Part shown: piece after piece, positions 55,271 through 64,000 of the stretch
Position numbering within the stretch: the first letter of the stretch is position 1
Layout: each line of letters starts with the position of its first letter
Source of the DNA: Laburnicola sp. R22_1
Lineage: Eukaryota > Ascomycota > Dothideomycetes > Pleosporales > Didymosphaeriaceae
DNA: 64,000 nt
Reading direction: 5' to 3'
Assembly: GCA_014281115.1 (NCBI GenBank)
Contig: JACONQ010000005.1
Location: 682,001 to 746,000, forward strand
Made by a program: the position numbers and the translations under genes
Notes under the pieces: model-generated
What the model was told of the DNA's origin: nothing
Databases searched by the model: none
What the model saw: the letters and a program-made list of their open reading frames with translations, nothing else

Positions 55271-57613
55271 CTAGTGCACGCCGTTGACAGGCTCCTGCAG
55301 GCTTTCCAACTCATCCCTCCGCGTCCTGAACAGTTCCTGCGTCTCGCGCTCGCGCTTGCTGACGAACGACACCTCGTCACGAAGACTCTCAAGCCGCCTG
55401 GCGACCGCCGATTGCTCCGAATACTGCATAGTTCGGCTAGAGTCCAGCGCCATCCTAGCCTTCTCCAGCGCATCCGACGCACCCATAATCTTCTGACGGA
55501 GCAACGTAGACCGCTTCATATAGCCTCCATGGTGTGTGCTGAGCTTCTTTTCCAACTTGTTCGCTTGCTGTGCCGTCTCGACCATCTTGTCTTGCGTATT
55601 GTTAAAGGCCTCGACCATCATTTGGTGTTCGTCAATCTCGTCCTCCTCGTAGCCATCAAGCCCTGGAAGCGTAGAGGATCCATGCAGATTCGTCCAGGCT
55701 GCGCCAAATTCTTCGTGAAACGCCTTCTTGTCTTTTTCGCTGTTCATCGAGAGTTCCAGAGCAAATTCCATCTTCGCCGCTCGCAGAACTTCGTCGCTGA
55801 GCTTCTCAAGAGGCTTCGCTTTCCCAGATACCTTGCCACCACCAAACTTCTGCACGTCATTGGCAATCAGTAGTGCCATTTCTGTCTCCACCTCGCGCTC
55901 GATTGGATCCGACATCACCAGCGCTCTTTTCAGCAATGCATCAATGTCGACCTGAGACGGTCTCGGCAGAGACTTTTGCACCACCTGAGTCTGCCTAGCA
56001 AACTCAGCACGTTCTGCTGCTTCCCGGGCCTCTCTGTTACGCCGATCGATTTCTGCAGCATCCTCTTCGCTAATCTCAACCTCCATAGCGTCCGCCCGCT
56101 CTTCAGGCAATTCAAACTCCCAGCTAGTCTCCTTCGGCTTTGGTAGTGCTGCGAGTTTACCCCTGAGATCGGATCTTTTCGCATTCTCGCGTAACCGAAC
56201 ATCCCGCGGCGTCTGTGCCACAAGTTGCATACCTTCTTCTTGGTTCAGACGGAAATTGTCTCGAGGCGTTCGCATCGGTGTCGCTCCAGGACCTTGATGG
56301 CCTGGCGTAGCGCCAACTCCGTTTGCTTGGCGGAAAGGGGTTGCTAAAGGGTTAGGGGTGACAATCTGGTGTCGCGTTGCGGAGCCTGGCAAAGCAGGCG
56401 TGCTATCCTCCACCAAGTCTGGGTTGTCTCCGCCCAGCAGTGCTGACTGGGTTTCAGTCCTCAGCCGAGCATTGCGAACTTCGTTGGCAATAACGTCCTC
56501 TTCTTTGGGTGCCATGGGTGTGCGGATAGGGGTGCTCCCTACAAGTCCGGAGTAGTTACCTACCAAGCCTTCTGTCGCCGCATTGTCGCCGCCGAGTCCT
56601 GTGACGGCCCTTTCTCCGGTCATACCCATCTTAATGATATCCTCCATTTCAGCGTCACCAACTTGTGGTGCAGGGAGTGCCAGAGCACGGCGCTTGCTGC
56701 TCTGTTCTGCTTCTCGTATCCTTTGCATCTGCGCTGCCTTCGCATATGACGCCGCGAGGTTGCCTGACTTGTTCTCGTCCTTTTTGCGCTTGTTGGCCCC
56801 TTGCTCCTCTTGTTGCTCTGCTTTGCGCTTGTTCGCTAGTTGTTGTTTCCGCGGATCGAACGCTTCGCGTTGCTTCTCATTTCGATCAAGCTCCTCCAGT
56901 GTATCGTAGAATCCCGAGGGCACCTCTCGTTCGAGGGGTACGTCGGCATTGTAGTCAATATGGTTACCCTTCTTCGGTGTGATCTTGATGTTGATACCAG
57001 CAGCCTTCAATTCGCGTCGTTTTTGAAGAAGTGCAAGTCTCCTGGACTCTTCGAGCTGCCTCTCACGAGCTTTCCGCTTAGCCTTCTTGCCGCTGACGTT
57101 GGCTAGACGCGCACGTGCTTCTGACAACATCTCCTTGTCCTCTTCATCCATGTCAATCGCATCCGGGCGTGCAGGTCGACTTTCTGCGTATGCGTCCACC
57201 TCGCCGGGTCGTAAGCGTCGAACATCCTCGGCGGTTGGAGCAGCCGTCTCTCCACCTTCGGGACCTGCAAGGCCTAGATCGCCGCTCTCCCGTGCTTCTT
57301 GTTCATCCAGCAACTTTTGATACCGTTCCAGACATTGTGTTGCTGTCCTACCGACGATGGGTGCTATCGTTCGCCACTGCGTAGGAAGCAGCTTGGCCAT
57401 CGTCAACAGCTTCTCGTCATCTTCTCTAGACCACTCCGTCTTCTTGATCGACGGATCGAGCCACTCGTTCCATCGCGCCTTGCATTGTTTCGAAGTTTTC
57501 TTTGCCAGGAGGGAGGCGCATCGCGCCCACTGGTTGAGGCCATACTTCGAGATGGCCGCCTTGAGGACCTCGTCCTCCACGTTCGACCACTGTCCCACTT
57601 TTGTTACGACCAT
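55271..57613 (-). CDS. cef1: Pre-mRNA-splicing factor CEF1/CDC5
   Basis: Core Myb-like subunit of the Prp19 complex (NTC), required for spliceosome activation and for the G2/M transition through splicing. Single exon, 780 aa. I start at ATG 57613; upstream codons in frame lack ATG. Two N-terminal Myb repeats (about 4-105) contain KVGQWSNVEDEVLKAAISKY, KQCKARWNEWLDP, WSREDDEKLLTMAKLLPTQW and GRTATQCLERYQKLL, nearly invariant in the family. Next come a Lys/Arg-rich nuclear region (GKKAKRKARERQLEE), the conserved DYNADVPLEREVPSGFYDT-type block, a Pro/Thr-rich linker with TPLATPFRQ, and a C-terminal coiled-coil part ending EPVNGVH. Length and order match the family. Confidence 0.95.
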   Translation of the reverse strand: MVVTKVGQWSNVEDEVLKAAISKYGLNQWARCASLLAKKTSKQCKARWNEWLDPSIKKTEWSREDDEKLLTMAKLLPTQWRTIAPIVGRTATQCLERYQKLLDEQEARESGDLGLAGPEGGETAAPTAEDVRRLRPGEVDAYAESRPARPDAIDMDEEDKEMLSEARARLANVSGKKAKRKARERQLEESRRLALLQKRRELKAAGINIKITPKKGNHIDYNADVPLEREVPSGFYDTLEELDRNEKQREAFDPRKQQLANKRKAEQQEEQGANKRKKDENKSGNLAASYAKAAQMQRIREAEQSSKRRALALPAPQVGDAEMEDIIKMGMTGERAVTGLGGDNAATEGLVGNYSGLVGSTPIRTPMAPKEEDVIANEVRNARLRTETQSALLGGDNPDLVEDSTPALPGSATRHQIVTPNPLATPFRQANGVGATPGHQGPGATPMRTPRDNFRLNQEEGMQLVAQTPRDVRLRENAKRSDLRGKLAALPKPKETSWEFELPEERADAMEVEISEEDAAEIDRRNREAREAAERAEFARQTQVVQKSLPRPSQVDIDALLKRALVMSDPIEREVETEMALLIANDVQKFGGGKVSGKAKPLEKLSDEVLRAAKMEFALELSMNSEKDKKAFHEEFGAAWTNLHGSSTLPGLDGYEEDEIDEHQMMVEAFNNTQDKMVETAQQANKLEKKLSTHHGGYMKRSTLLRQKIMGASDALEKARMALDSSRTMQYSEQSAVARRLESLRDEVSFVSKRERETQELFRTRRDELESLQEPVNGVH

Positions 57614-57908
57614 GTTGGGCACGAAAGATGGCGTTTGGGTAGTTGGGCGGCGGCGTGGGAGATGGCGACACGGCGGTTGCGGTGGGTTGATGGGTTGTCG
57701 CGTCTGTCAGCCTGTCGCGGAGGAAGTTGAGCTTCAGAGATGCACGGCCAAGACTTTAGCGCGGTCGTTGCTTATGTAACAATTTCATTGGTATGTGGAA
57801 GCAGGTCACTGATACGTCACAGCTTTCACTCGTGCGATCTACAACACCTGTGTAATAAATCACCAGCGCCTCGCTGTCGTTTAACTCTGCAATGTTCAAA
57901 CACTGACA
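57614..57908. promoter_or_regulatory. Divergent promoter region of CEF1 and the small mitochondrial gene
   Basis: A 295-bp interval between the two divergent start codons. No specific factor site recognised. Confidence 0.4.
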
Positions 57909-58297
57909 ATGACTCTCACTCACCTCATCACACGGCGAATCGCCTCAAATTCCCTCTCACAACGCTTGAGTAATAACGCCACACATTTTCGGCCAGCACT
58001 ATCACAATGCTTTGCCTCGACTGTTGCCACAGACGCTCAGAAACCGCAGAACGGTTCTCCAGTGAGTGCTGCTTGAAATATGTGAAGTCCACGCTGACAG
58101 CTGCTAGAATCAGGCCACGAAGGCCGCCGATCAGCCGCCGAAGCAAAAGAAAAACGCAAGCTGAGCTGGACAAAGAGCTTCTGCTGAAGATGCAAGGCTT
58201 AGCAGGCGATGGAGGTGAATTTGGTGTCGAGTATGAGGATGGACAGCCCACGTCCATGAAGAGAAGCGTGCGCAACAACATGTTTCGATACATCTAG
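57909..58297 (+). CDS. Small probable mitochondrial protein (2 exons, junction uncertain)
   Basis: Exon 1 starts MTLTHLITRRIASNSLSQRL, rich in Arg, Ser and Leu without acidic residues, a mitochondrial presequence. The last exon ends with TQAELDKELLLKMQGLAGDG, then VEYEDGQPTSMKRSV and NNMFRYI, which resembles a short conserved fungal protein I cannot name. The two parts do not join cleanly. The good donor GTGAGT (58062) with either acceptor (58100 or 58107) leads to an early stop. A weaker donor (GTTCTC, 58054) with the 58100 acceptor (47 nt, CTGAC branch) does restore the C-terminal frame. A one-base slip in the A-run near 58145-58155 would also explain it. Gene likely real; exact structure open. 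Confidence 0.55.
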
Positions 58298-58887
58298 TAT
58301 CGGATCTTCGTCCACACGCGAAACACGCTACCTTTTCTCCGATAGTGGCATGATGCGAAAGCAAGATTTCGCATATCGCATCCAACACCTAGTGTATGCT
58401 TGAAATTGGCAATTGGCATGCTTTGTTGCTACCGGCGCGGAATATACTGCAACGTAGCAGCAAATAGAGAGGCATTGAAATTGGGGGGAAGGATGAACTC
58501 GAAAGCTTGGTCGTGCAGCCGTTTTGCGCAGTTCGTCGAGTGGAGCTTAGCACCGTAACTACGATGTTACAGGCCACTGTTTGCCGCATCTGTGCAAACA
58601 GACTGCGTCCTTCGTTGCTTATCGCGGAGCATACTCAATCCCGCGTAAGTAAACACTCTTCGACACCATCCTCAATGATAGCTACGAGCGGCGCAGAAGT
58701 GGACTGTACGTCAGTGACAGTCATCTCCAGTATTTTCACCGCAAGGTATGCAGTACATACATAGATGGTTCAAAATCTTATGTACTAGTACTCCACTGTC
58801 CATCTCTATAACGACGTACAATCTAGTTCTGCAATTACACTTTTTTCAAGCCTCAGAGCCGGCCAGCATCCCCTTCTCTCCTAGACC
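58298..58887. other. Intergenic region, 0.6 kb
   Basis: 3' flank of the small mitochondrial gene. No coding or repeat signal I can support. Confidence 0.5.
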
Positions 58888-59330
58888 CTACTTCTCCTTT
58901 TCATCCGCCCCATCTCTCACCCTCACAGCCTCATTCTCAAACTCCAAGCCCGCCCTCATCCTCACAATCCCAAACACACTACTACTATCAAGCCTCCTCC
59001 CCCTCCCATCCCCATACTCCTTTGCCTCCCCCATTGCCTCCATACTCAACTCCCCAACCCCCAACTTCATCCCCCTCTCCCCCGCCACCCCCAACCCATG
59101 CCCCACGTCCTTAATCGCCAACTCCAACGCACTACTCGGCGCCTCCCCCTCCGCCGGAAAATAAGTCCCAGAAGTCAACCGTTTCGACACACCACTAGCT
59201 TACGCGCCAAAGTTCTCCTTGATAAGCGCTTCGAGCACAGAAGCGGGGAGCGATGCTTTCTCCGCCTGTGTGTGCGCTTCCGAGAGGAGGTACATGAGGC
59301 CTGCGGTGAGGAACACATATACTATGTACT
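58888..59330 (-). pseudogene. Truncated 6PGDH/3-hydroxyisobutyrate dehydrogenase-like pseudogene
   Basis: C-terminal half of a beta-hydroxyacid dehydrogenase. From about 59316 the minus strand reads FLTAGLMYLLSEAHTQAEKA and ALIKENFGA, hits a TAA stop (59200-59202), and continues in the same frame with VSKRLTSGTYFPAEGEAPSS, ALELAIKDVGHGLGV and GRRLDSSSVFG to a stop at 58888. The NAD-binding Rossmann half is missing: upstream of 59330 the sequence changes abruptly to AT-rich repeat DNA. The internal stop plus the lost N-terminal half make a functional product unlikely. The sequence between is otherwise well preserved, so decay looks recent. Confidence 0.72.
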
Positions 59331-59921
59331 AAGTTTTAGTGCTTTTTATTTTACTCCTCTCTATATAGTGTTAATTTAATCTACCTAGGGGTAGGACGAC
59401 AAAGGCTTTCATCTTAAATAACATGATAAAAAAAAGCAAAGCCCCCTGCTTAGTAAACAAAAAGTCCTCTCTATATATAATGTAGACTTAACTTTAGTTA
59501 GAATTTTAATATAATCTAACCTCTTCGCTCTTAAGTCCCTTGTACTCGCGGAGCGTAGCGAAAACGCCTACCTAGGTAGTCTAGGTATCAGGTGCTAACC
59601 TTGTATATCTAATTAGAGAGTGTAGATGTTAGCAAAAAACAGATTAGACAAATCAGCGACAGGTGGCAAACACACGTGACTCCTAGACTTAGGTGCCTAG
59701 GTACCTGGGCGCTTGAGTAGGGAGTTGAGCTGCGGACGTAACATTAAATCAACGTGGACGGATAGTCACGGCTAGCATCGGTAGCCGCTAATGTTAAGCA
59801 AAAACGGGGTTTGGATTGCAACGTAGCCTAGGCAAAGTTGGTGACTTGTACCTCATTCACTGCTATACCAAACTGGGGTAGCATGACCTTCCGGCATTCA
59901 TTCATAGATCTGTGCGACTCT
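59331..59921. repeat. AT-rich repeat-derived DNA
   Basis: Marked drop in GC from about 59330 to 59640, TA/TAG-rich, with a 13-nt direct repeat TCCTCTCTATATA (59355-59367 and 59465-59477). It also holds a fragment matching 20643-20703 and CCTAGG palindromes near 59570 and 59690. It directly abuts the truncated dehydrogenase. Probably a degraded transposable element, possibly altered by repeat-induced point mutation. No transposase frame is visible. Confidence 0.6.
59389..59450. repeat. Diverged dispersed repeat fragment, copy B
   Basis: Matches the fragment at 20643-20703: GGTAGGACGACAAA is identical and AAGCAAAGCCC follows after a similar AT-rich gap. Confidence 0.5.
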
Positions 59922-62262
59922 TCAACAGATTCTCTCGGTTGGCTCTCGCCACGGTACACCCAAGATCTCAAAGATCTTCCTCTCCTCTCTTCCCTCGACA
60001 AGTGTGCCCTCGTTCAATTTCTCCCCGTTCTTGCCTCGGATCACGTCCTTGTATAAGCCTCTCTGATTGAGCCGCATTCCTTTCTTACTCGCCAGAAGCC
60101 TAATGCTCCGATTGAAGATGTCATTGCCCGTAAAGTAGATGAGCGCTGCGCCCATCTCTTCTTCTGGGACCAGAAGTAGATCTAATCGACGCCATGTGCT
60201 CGATGAGGGCAGGCAAGAAACTCCGTGCCACTTTGTGCCATCATCAGTGCTGAAAGAAGTTGCGAGCTTGTCTTTCAGAAAACCAGTCTTGAACAGTCGC
60301 GGAACCATTGTATGAAAGACGACGTCACGAAGAGTCGACAAGGATGCCCCAGGCTTGGTGATGATGATGTCGATATCTCCAGAGTTCTTTGCACCACGGC
60401 GATACGAGCCCATAGTGGTAGCCTGGAAACCAGGATCGAGCTCATTTAAGGAGTCCCTCACATAATCACCATGTGCTTTGACCTCTTCACGTGGTATGCG
60501 CGCTGCAAAGTCATCGTAGCGTTCGATTCCTATTTTTTGGGAGTCTGTGAGCTTTGCGTTTGCAACCAAGTCGTCCAGCGTGCGGTGGCCAGCCTGAACC
60601 CACTTATTCGCCTGCACTAAGCCAGCACCGTACACCCCAAGGAATAAGCGGAGGACTTTGTCAGTTGGATCGGAGATCGTGCTGTCCAGCCTTCGCAGCT
60701 GATCTGTCAGCACGATCTCCTCGATTTTGTCGGCTAGCCGAGACCCAATGAATGGCAACGCAGCAGCTTCTTTTGCAGTTGTTATCTTGACAGTCTGTTT
60801 ACGAAGCGTCGTGATGGCCTTCCTGTATGCAAGTGTGCGCCATTGATCTTGGATTTGGCCATAGTATTTGCACATTTGATCGAGAATCTCAATTGTGCGT
60901 GCGTTGGGGTTTTGGCTGGCCGAAGAAGCTCCAATGGGGTGCATGCACTGAAAAGCATGCTGGTTGAGTCCACTTCTCTTTTTCGGGACGGTGGATACAG
61001 TATCGAAGTGTCTCGTACGCTTCCCATTGGATTTTGGTTCTTCTTCGCTCGTATCTGATCCCGCATCTTGAGCTGCAGGACTCGTTGGTCGTGAATCACT
61101 ATCCTCCTCATCGTCAAGCGGGAGATGTGCAACAGCTTTCGCCTCTTCAATAGCACGAGAAAGGTCATCGATGTAGCCATCCGGCGGTGTCGCAAGTTCT
61201 TCTGTAGGTGAAGTTGAAATTTGGACGAAACTGTCCAAGACAACTTCCTCATTGGAACTTGATGATGGCTCTAGAGGTAGCTGTGCAGGACTTTCTTCAG
61301 TCGTGATCGAATCAGTCTTCTGAGATTGTACAGCTGCTAATTGACGTCGAGAAGGCTTGATCTGAAGCGAAGTCTGGGAATCAGGTAGTGGTGACTCTTG
61401 CGGCGCAGTTGGGCGCGGGGCTCCCTTGACTAGAAATCGGCCTGCTGTGTGGTCGAGAAGCGTGCCATACTGGATGCACTGAGGTACGTATGGATCGAAT
61501 TTTACGAGTATCACCCTATGCTTCGAGAACCTTAGCACGGAAGGGGAGAGCAATACTCACACTTACAGATAACCCGGCTTTGTTGAGGTGACGCAGTAGT
61601 TGAGTATACGTATGGTTCGGGTCATCAAACATGACATGCGTTATATCGTTCCGCCAAGTCGTAACCCAAGCTGCACCCAACTGGATTATTTTATGTATTC
61701 GGCGCCGTCGTGGCATGCTGATATCGTTGTTAGGGAAGAAGTAAATTATCTTCTCTCCAAGCAATTGTCTGTGCTTCGGCTCGATGTCGATATAAGCGGC
61801 GGGCTTCGCATGTGCATTCTTCAGCTCTCGAGGAATCTCCCCTTGGCGCTTATAAAAAGGCAATTCATCTGTCGTATTAAGGTCTGACATTGATGCGTTT
61901 TTCTTCAGCTTCTTGCCAGGGCTTGGAAGTCCTTGTTTTAGTTTCGTGGCCGGAAAGCTTTTTGTAGCAGGCTCAGGTGCCGTCGCGGATCGCGTCAGGT
62001 TTGCATTACTTTCCCGCACGCTTGCGCGCTGCTGCGTTGTGTGAGCTTGGAACTCTTGCTGTTGCTCCCTCGGTGTGGGGCCGAGAAAGCTGCTGTTCTG
62101 AGGCCGAACAGGCTGTGGTGGCGGCATTGTCCTTGTGTCGGCGAGAAGGCGCTCTGCTGCTAACAGTCCAGCATCAGCGATCCCTCCCTCGTCATCGGAG
62201 AGCTCCAGTAGGTCTTGTTGTTGAAAGTAAGTCACCTTCTCTTGCAACTCTTTGTCGGACAT
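59922..62262 (-). CDS. Family X DNA polymerase (Pol lambda/Pol4 type) with BRCT domain
   Basis: Gap-filling polymerase for non-homologous end joining and base-excision repair. The first exon runs from ATG 62262 (MSDKELQEKVTYF) and carries a disordered acidic N-terminus and a BRCT domain (KIIYFFPNNDISMPRRRRIH, AAWVTTWRNDITHVMFDDPN). The second part (about 61545-59922) finishes the BRCT region (VILVKFDPYVPQCIQYG) and adds a Ser/Pro-rich linker, the 8-kDa domain (EILDQMCKYYGQIQDQWRTL) and the catalytic core. The core shows MGSYRRGAKNSGDIDIIIT with the two metal-binding Asp of DID, the third Asp in RRLDLLLV, and YFTGNDIFNRSIRLLASKKG. The two parts are in different frames. The strong donors (GTAAGT, GTGAGT) are in a phase no nearby acceptor matches, so the junction is uncertain. 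Family certain; integrity of the join is not. Confidence 0.85.
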
Positions 62263-62971
62263 GATGCAAAGTGAAGCGTGGACCAAGGAGACCAAGAGGT
62301 TGAGGGAGCAAGAAAAGGTCGACCATTGGAAGCTGTTCGATATATGATATATATACAATGGGTAAGGTGCCTCAGTTAGCCAGCAATGTGAAGGTGTGCT
62401 ACACGAAGGCAGCAGCAGGTTCGCGTTGGTGGTGGATCCATAGATGACGCGTGAGCACGTGCAGCTAGTATTAGATAAGCCAGCCGTTTCGAAACACCTG
62501 CAAGCCCCAATGCTTAACCCCTTTCTACGTAGTGTGAAGACTCGAACGAGGATAGCAGCTCCCGAGGTCCCACGACGAGAACTTGAAGACATGAGCCCCA
62601 AGGCTAACCGCTTTGGCATTCACCCAGCGACGCTAGTCGGGAGAAATACGGGGACAATCAAGTCGATGCACATGTGATTGGCCCCCAGCCCTGGAGACTG
62701 GCATTGGCGCCTGAGCCTGGCGGCACACCAATAATAATTTCAAACGATAACTCCAAACTGCGCGTTCCCACCTGGTCGCGCGTGGCTGCTTTTCCTTTCT
62801 ATAAACTCCCCAAGACGCTCTTCGGTCAGAATACCTTGAATCTCGACCTTTTCCTCCGCCAGCATGCCCTTAGCGTAGTCATCTCCTTTCCAGTCGTTTC
62901 CTACCCGAAGCATCTTTTTCTGTATATTGTTTAATATATTGATTGTTTCCGTCATTTGGCCTTCCTACGCC
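62263..62971. promoter_or_regulatory. Divergent promoter region of Pol X and GH16 genes
   Basis: A 709-bp interval between divergent starts. It includes a TATATATACAAT-like stretch near 62342-62357 on the Pol X side. No other gene seen. Confidence 0.4.
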
Positions 62972-64000
62972 ATGGTAGCACCTCGACTTCACTCGCTCGT
63001 GGCTGCCTTGTGGCCTGTCGCACTGCTCCTTCAGCCCGTCCTTTCCGCCGAGTACGTAACGGCAGATTCAACGACGCCACGCGACAACTCCCCAAACTGT
63101 TCCTGCTATGTCGTCAAATCGGGTGCCGATTCGAACACTCCTGAATACTTCCAGTACTATCGCTTTTACGACTTCCGAAATCTCGCGGATAGGTCAGGAC
63201 AGTATATAAAAGCTCCGCCTATTGTCGACGACTGGGACGATGCGCCCGACATGGACGCCACTGCCGACGTTTTCGAATCCGATGCATGGAATAAGGACTG
63301 GGGGATCCAAGGTTGGAACAAGACCCCGAGTGAGAATTTCCCGACCCCAATCGTCAACTCACCCGGGAACGTGTTCCTGCAGCAAAACCCCGACAGCGAC
63401 GATGCCACCACGTACCTCACGCTCCGCACGAGCAAGACCGACGACTTCCAGACTGCAGCAGAAATTGAGAACGAACAGAAGAATATAATGCACATATCAA
63501 TGCGTATGTATGGAAGGGTCGTGGGAGACAAGGGAGCTGTTGCCGGGTTTTTTACCTTTTACGACGACGAGAACGAATCAGACATTGAAATTCTGACCAG
63601 GGATGCCAAAGATGTCATACGTTACACTAACCAGCCTGCCGTCGATGATGACGGCAACGAGGTCACGGCAGCATCTCACAAGATGTCCAAACTGCCGTCT
63701 TGGGACGAGTGGCAGACGCATCGCATTGACTGGCTTCCGAAGGACAGCTACTGGTATTTGAACGAGAAGCAAGTCGCTGCCAATACCTACTCGGTGCCCC
63801 GGAAGCCGAGCTATCTTGTAATCAACATGTGGTCGGACGGCGGAGAGTGGTCGGGAAACATGACTGATGGCGGCTCGGCAGAGTTCCACATCCAGTGGAT
63901 TGAGATGACCTTCAATACCAGCGGACCGGCGGAGGGTACGGATGCTTCCGACGAGAAGCGCGCGGTTGGGCTATTTGGAAAGAGAGAAGAGGAAGCCTGC
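62972..64000 (+). CDS. Secreted GH16-family glucanase, 3' end outside window (partial)
   Basis: Concanavalin-A-like glycoside hydrolase of family GH16, expected to act on cell-wall beta-glucans outside the cell. The frame opens at ATG 62972 and is still open at the window edge (343 codons seen, no intron needed). The signal peptide is about residues 1-28 (ALWPVALLLQPVLSA), followed by a Cys-containing segment SPNCSCYVVKSG and EYFQYYRFYDFRN. The catalytic signature E-x-D-x-E is intact: Glu202, Asp204 and Glu206 in ENESDIEILTR. WDEWQTHRIDWLP and SYLVINMWSDGGEWSGNM line the active-site cleft in this family. After the catalytic domain comes a KR dipeptide; what follows cannot be seen. The substrate (1,3- or mixed-linkage glucan) is inferred. 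Confidence 0.88.
   Translation, partial: MVAPRLHSLVAALWPVALLLQPVLSAEYVTADSTTPRDNSPNCSCYVVKSGADSNTPEYFQYYRFYDFRNLADRSGQYIKAPPIVDDWDDAPDMDATADVFESDAWNKDWGIQGWNKTPSENFPTPIVNSPGNVFLQQNPDSDDATTYLTLRTSKTDDFQTAAEIENEQKNIMHISMRMYGRVVGDKGAVAGFFTFYDDENESDIEILTRDAKDVIRYTNQPAVDDDGNEVTAASHKMSKLPSWDEWQTHRIDWLPKDSYWYLNEKQVAANTYSVPRKPSYLVINMWSDGGEWSGNMTDGGSAEFHIQWIEMTFNTSGPAEGTDASDEKRAVGLFGKREEEAC

Noticed and set aside
1..64000. CRISPR arrays, bacterial operons, phage or intact transposons
   Set aside because: Introns, signal peptides and gene families are fungal; no regularly spaced repeats, integrase or transposase frame was seen.

Overview
The window looks like nuclear DNA of a filamentous ascomycete (Pezizomycotina, probably Dothideomycetes; the class is an inference from gene content). 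Most genes are densely packed on both strands. Introns are short (about 43-90 nt, GT-AG, with CTAAC/CTGAC-like branch sites). Products include the spliceosomal proteins PRP5 and CEF1, fungal MFS and Zn2Cys6 families, and a URC4-type uracil-catabolism protein. There is no operon structure. Several genes share divergent promoters of 0.2-0.7 kb. All splice models were built by eye from frame, splice consensus and recalled family sequence.

Region by region. 0-3 kb holds three small secreted cysteine-containing proteins in tandem on the minus strand, each with one phase-2 intron at the same place relative to a shared C-x-[CTA]-x-F motif. 4-6 kb holds an aquaglyceroporin-like channel with altered NPA boxes. 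7-18 kb holds PRP5, ERB1, a bHLH factor and a DHA1-type drug/polyamine exporter. 18-30 kb is gene-poor. It has one AflR-like Zn2Cys6 regulator (23.4-24.9 kb) standing alone, plus a decayed open frame and one copy of a repeat fragment. 29.7-38.7 kb holds MSH5 (15 exons), mitochondrial HSP78, elongation factor 1-beta and a short unknown gene. 38.8-50.9 kb holds an agmatinase-like enzyme with a signal peptide and a C-terminal RDEL, an Fpg-type DNA glycosylase, NAA15, URC4, a TCAB1/SWT21-like WD40 protein and the mitochondrial S-adenosylmethionine carrier. 51-58.3 kb holds a WDR48/UAF1 homologue, CEF1/CDC5 and a small probable mitochondrial protein. 58.9-59.7 kb is a truncated dehydrogenase pseudogene abutting AT-rich repeat DNA. 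59.9-64 kb holds a family X DNA polymerase with a BRCT domain and the start of a secreted GH16 glucanase that runs off the window.

Most genes are housekeeping: splicing (PRP5, CEF1), ribosome assembly (ERB1), translation and N-acetylation (eEF1B-beta, NAA15), mitochondrial proteostasis and transport (HSP78, SAM carrier), and DNA repair, recombination or deubiquitination (Fpg, MSH5, Pol X, WDR48). The accessory part is the secreted-protein trio, the lone AflR-like regulator in its gene desert, and the two repeat-associated relics. I found no CRISPR array, rRNA, convincing tRNA or intact transposon.
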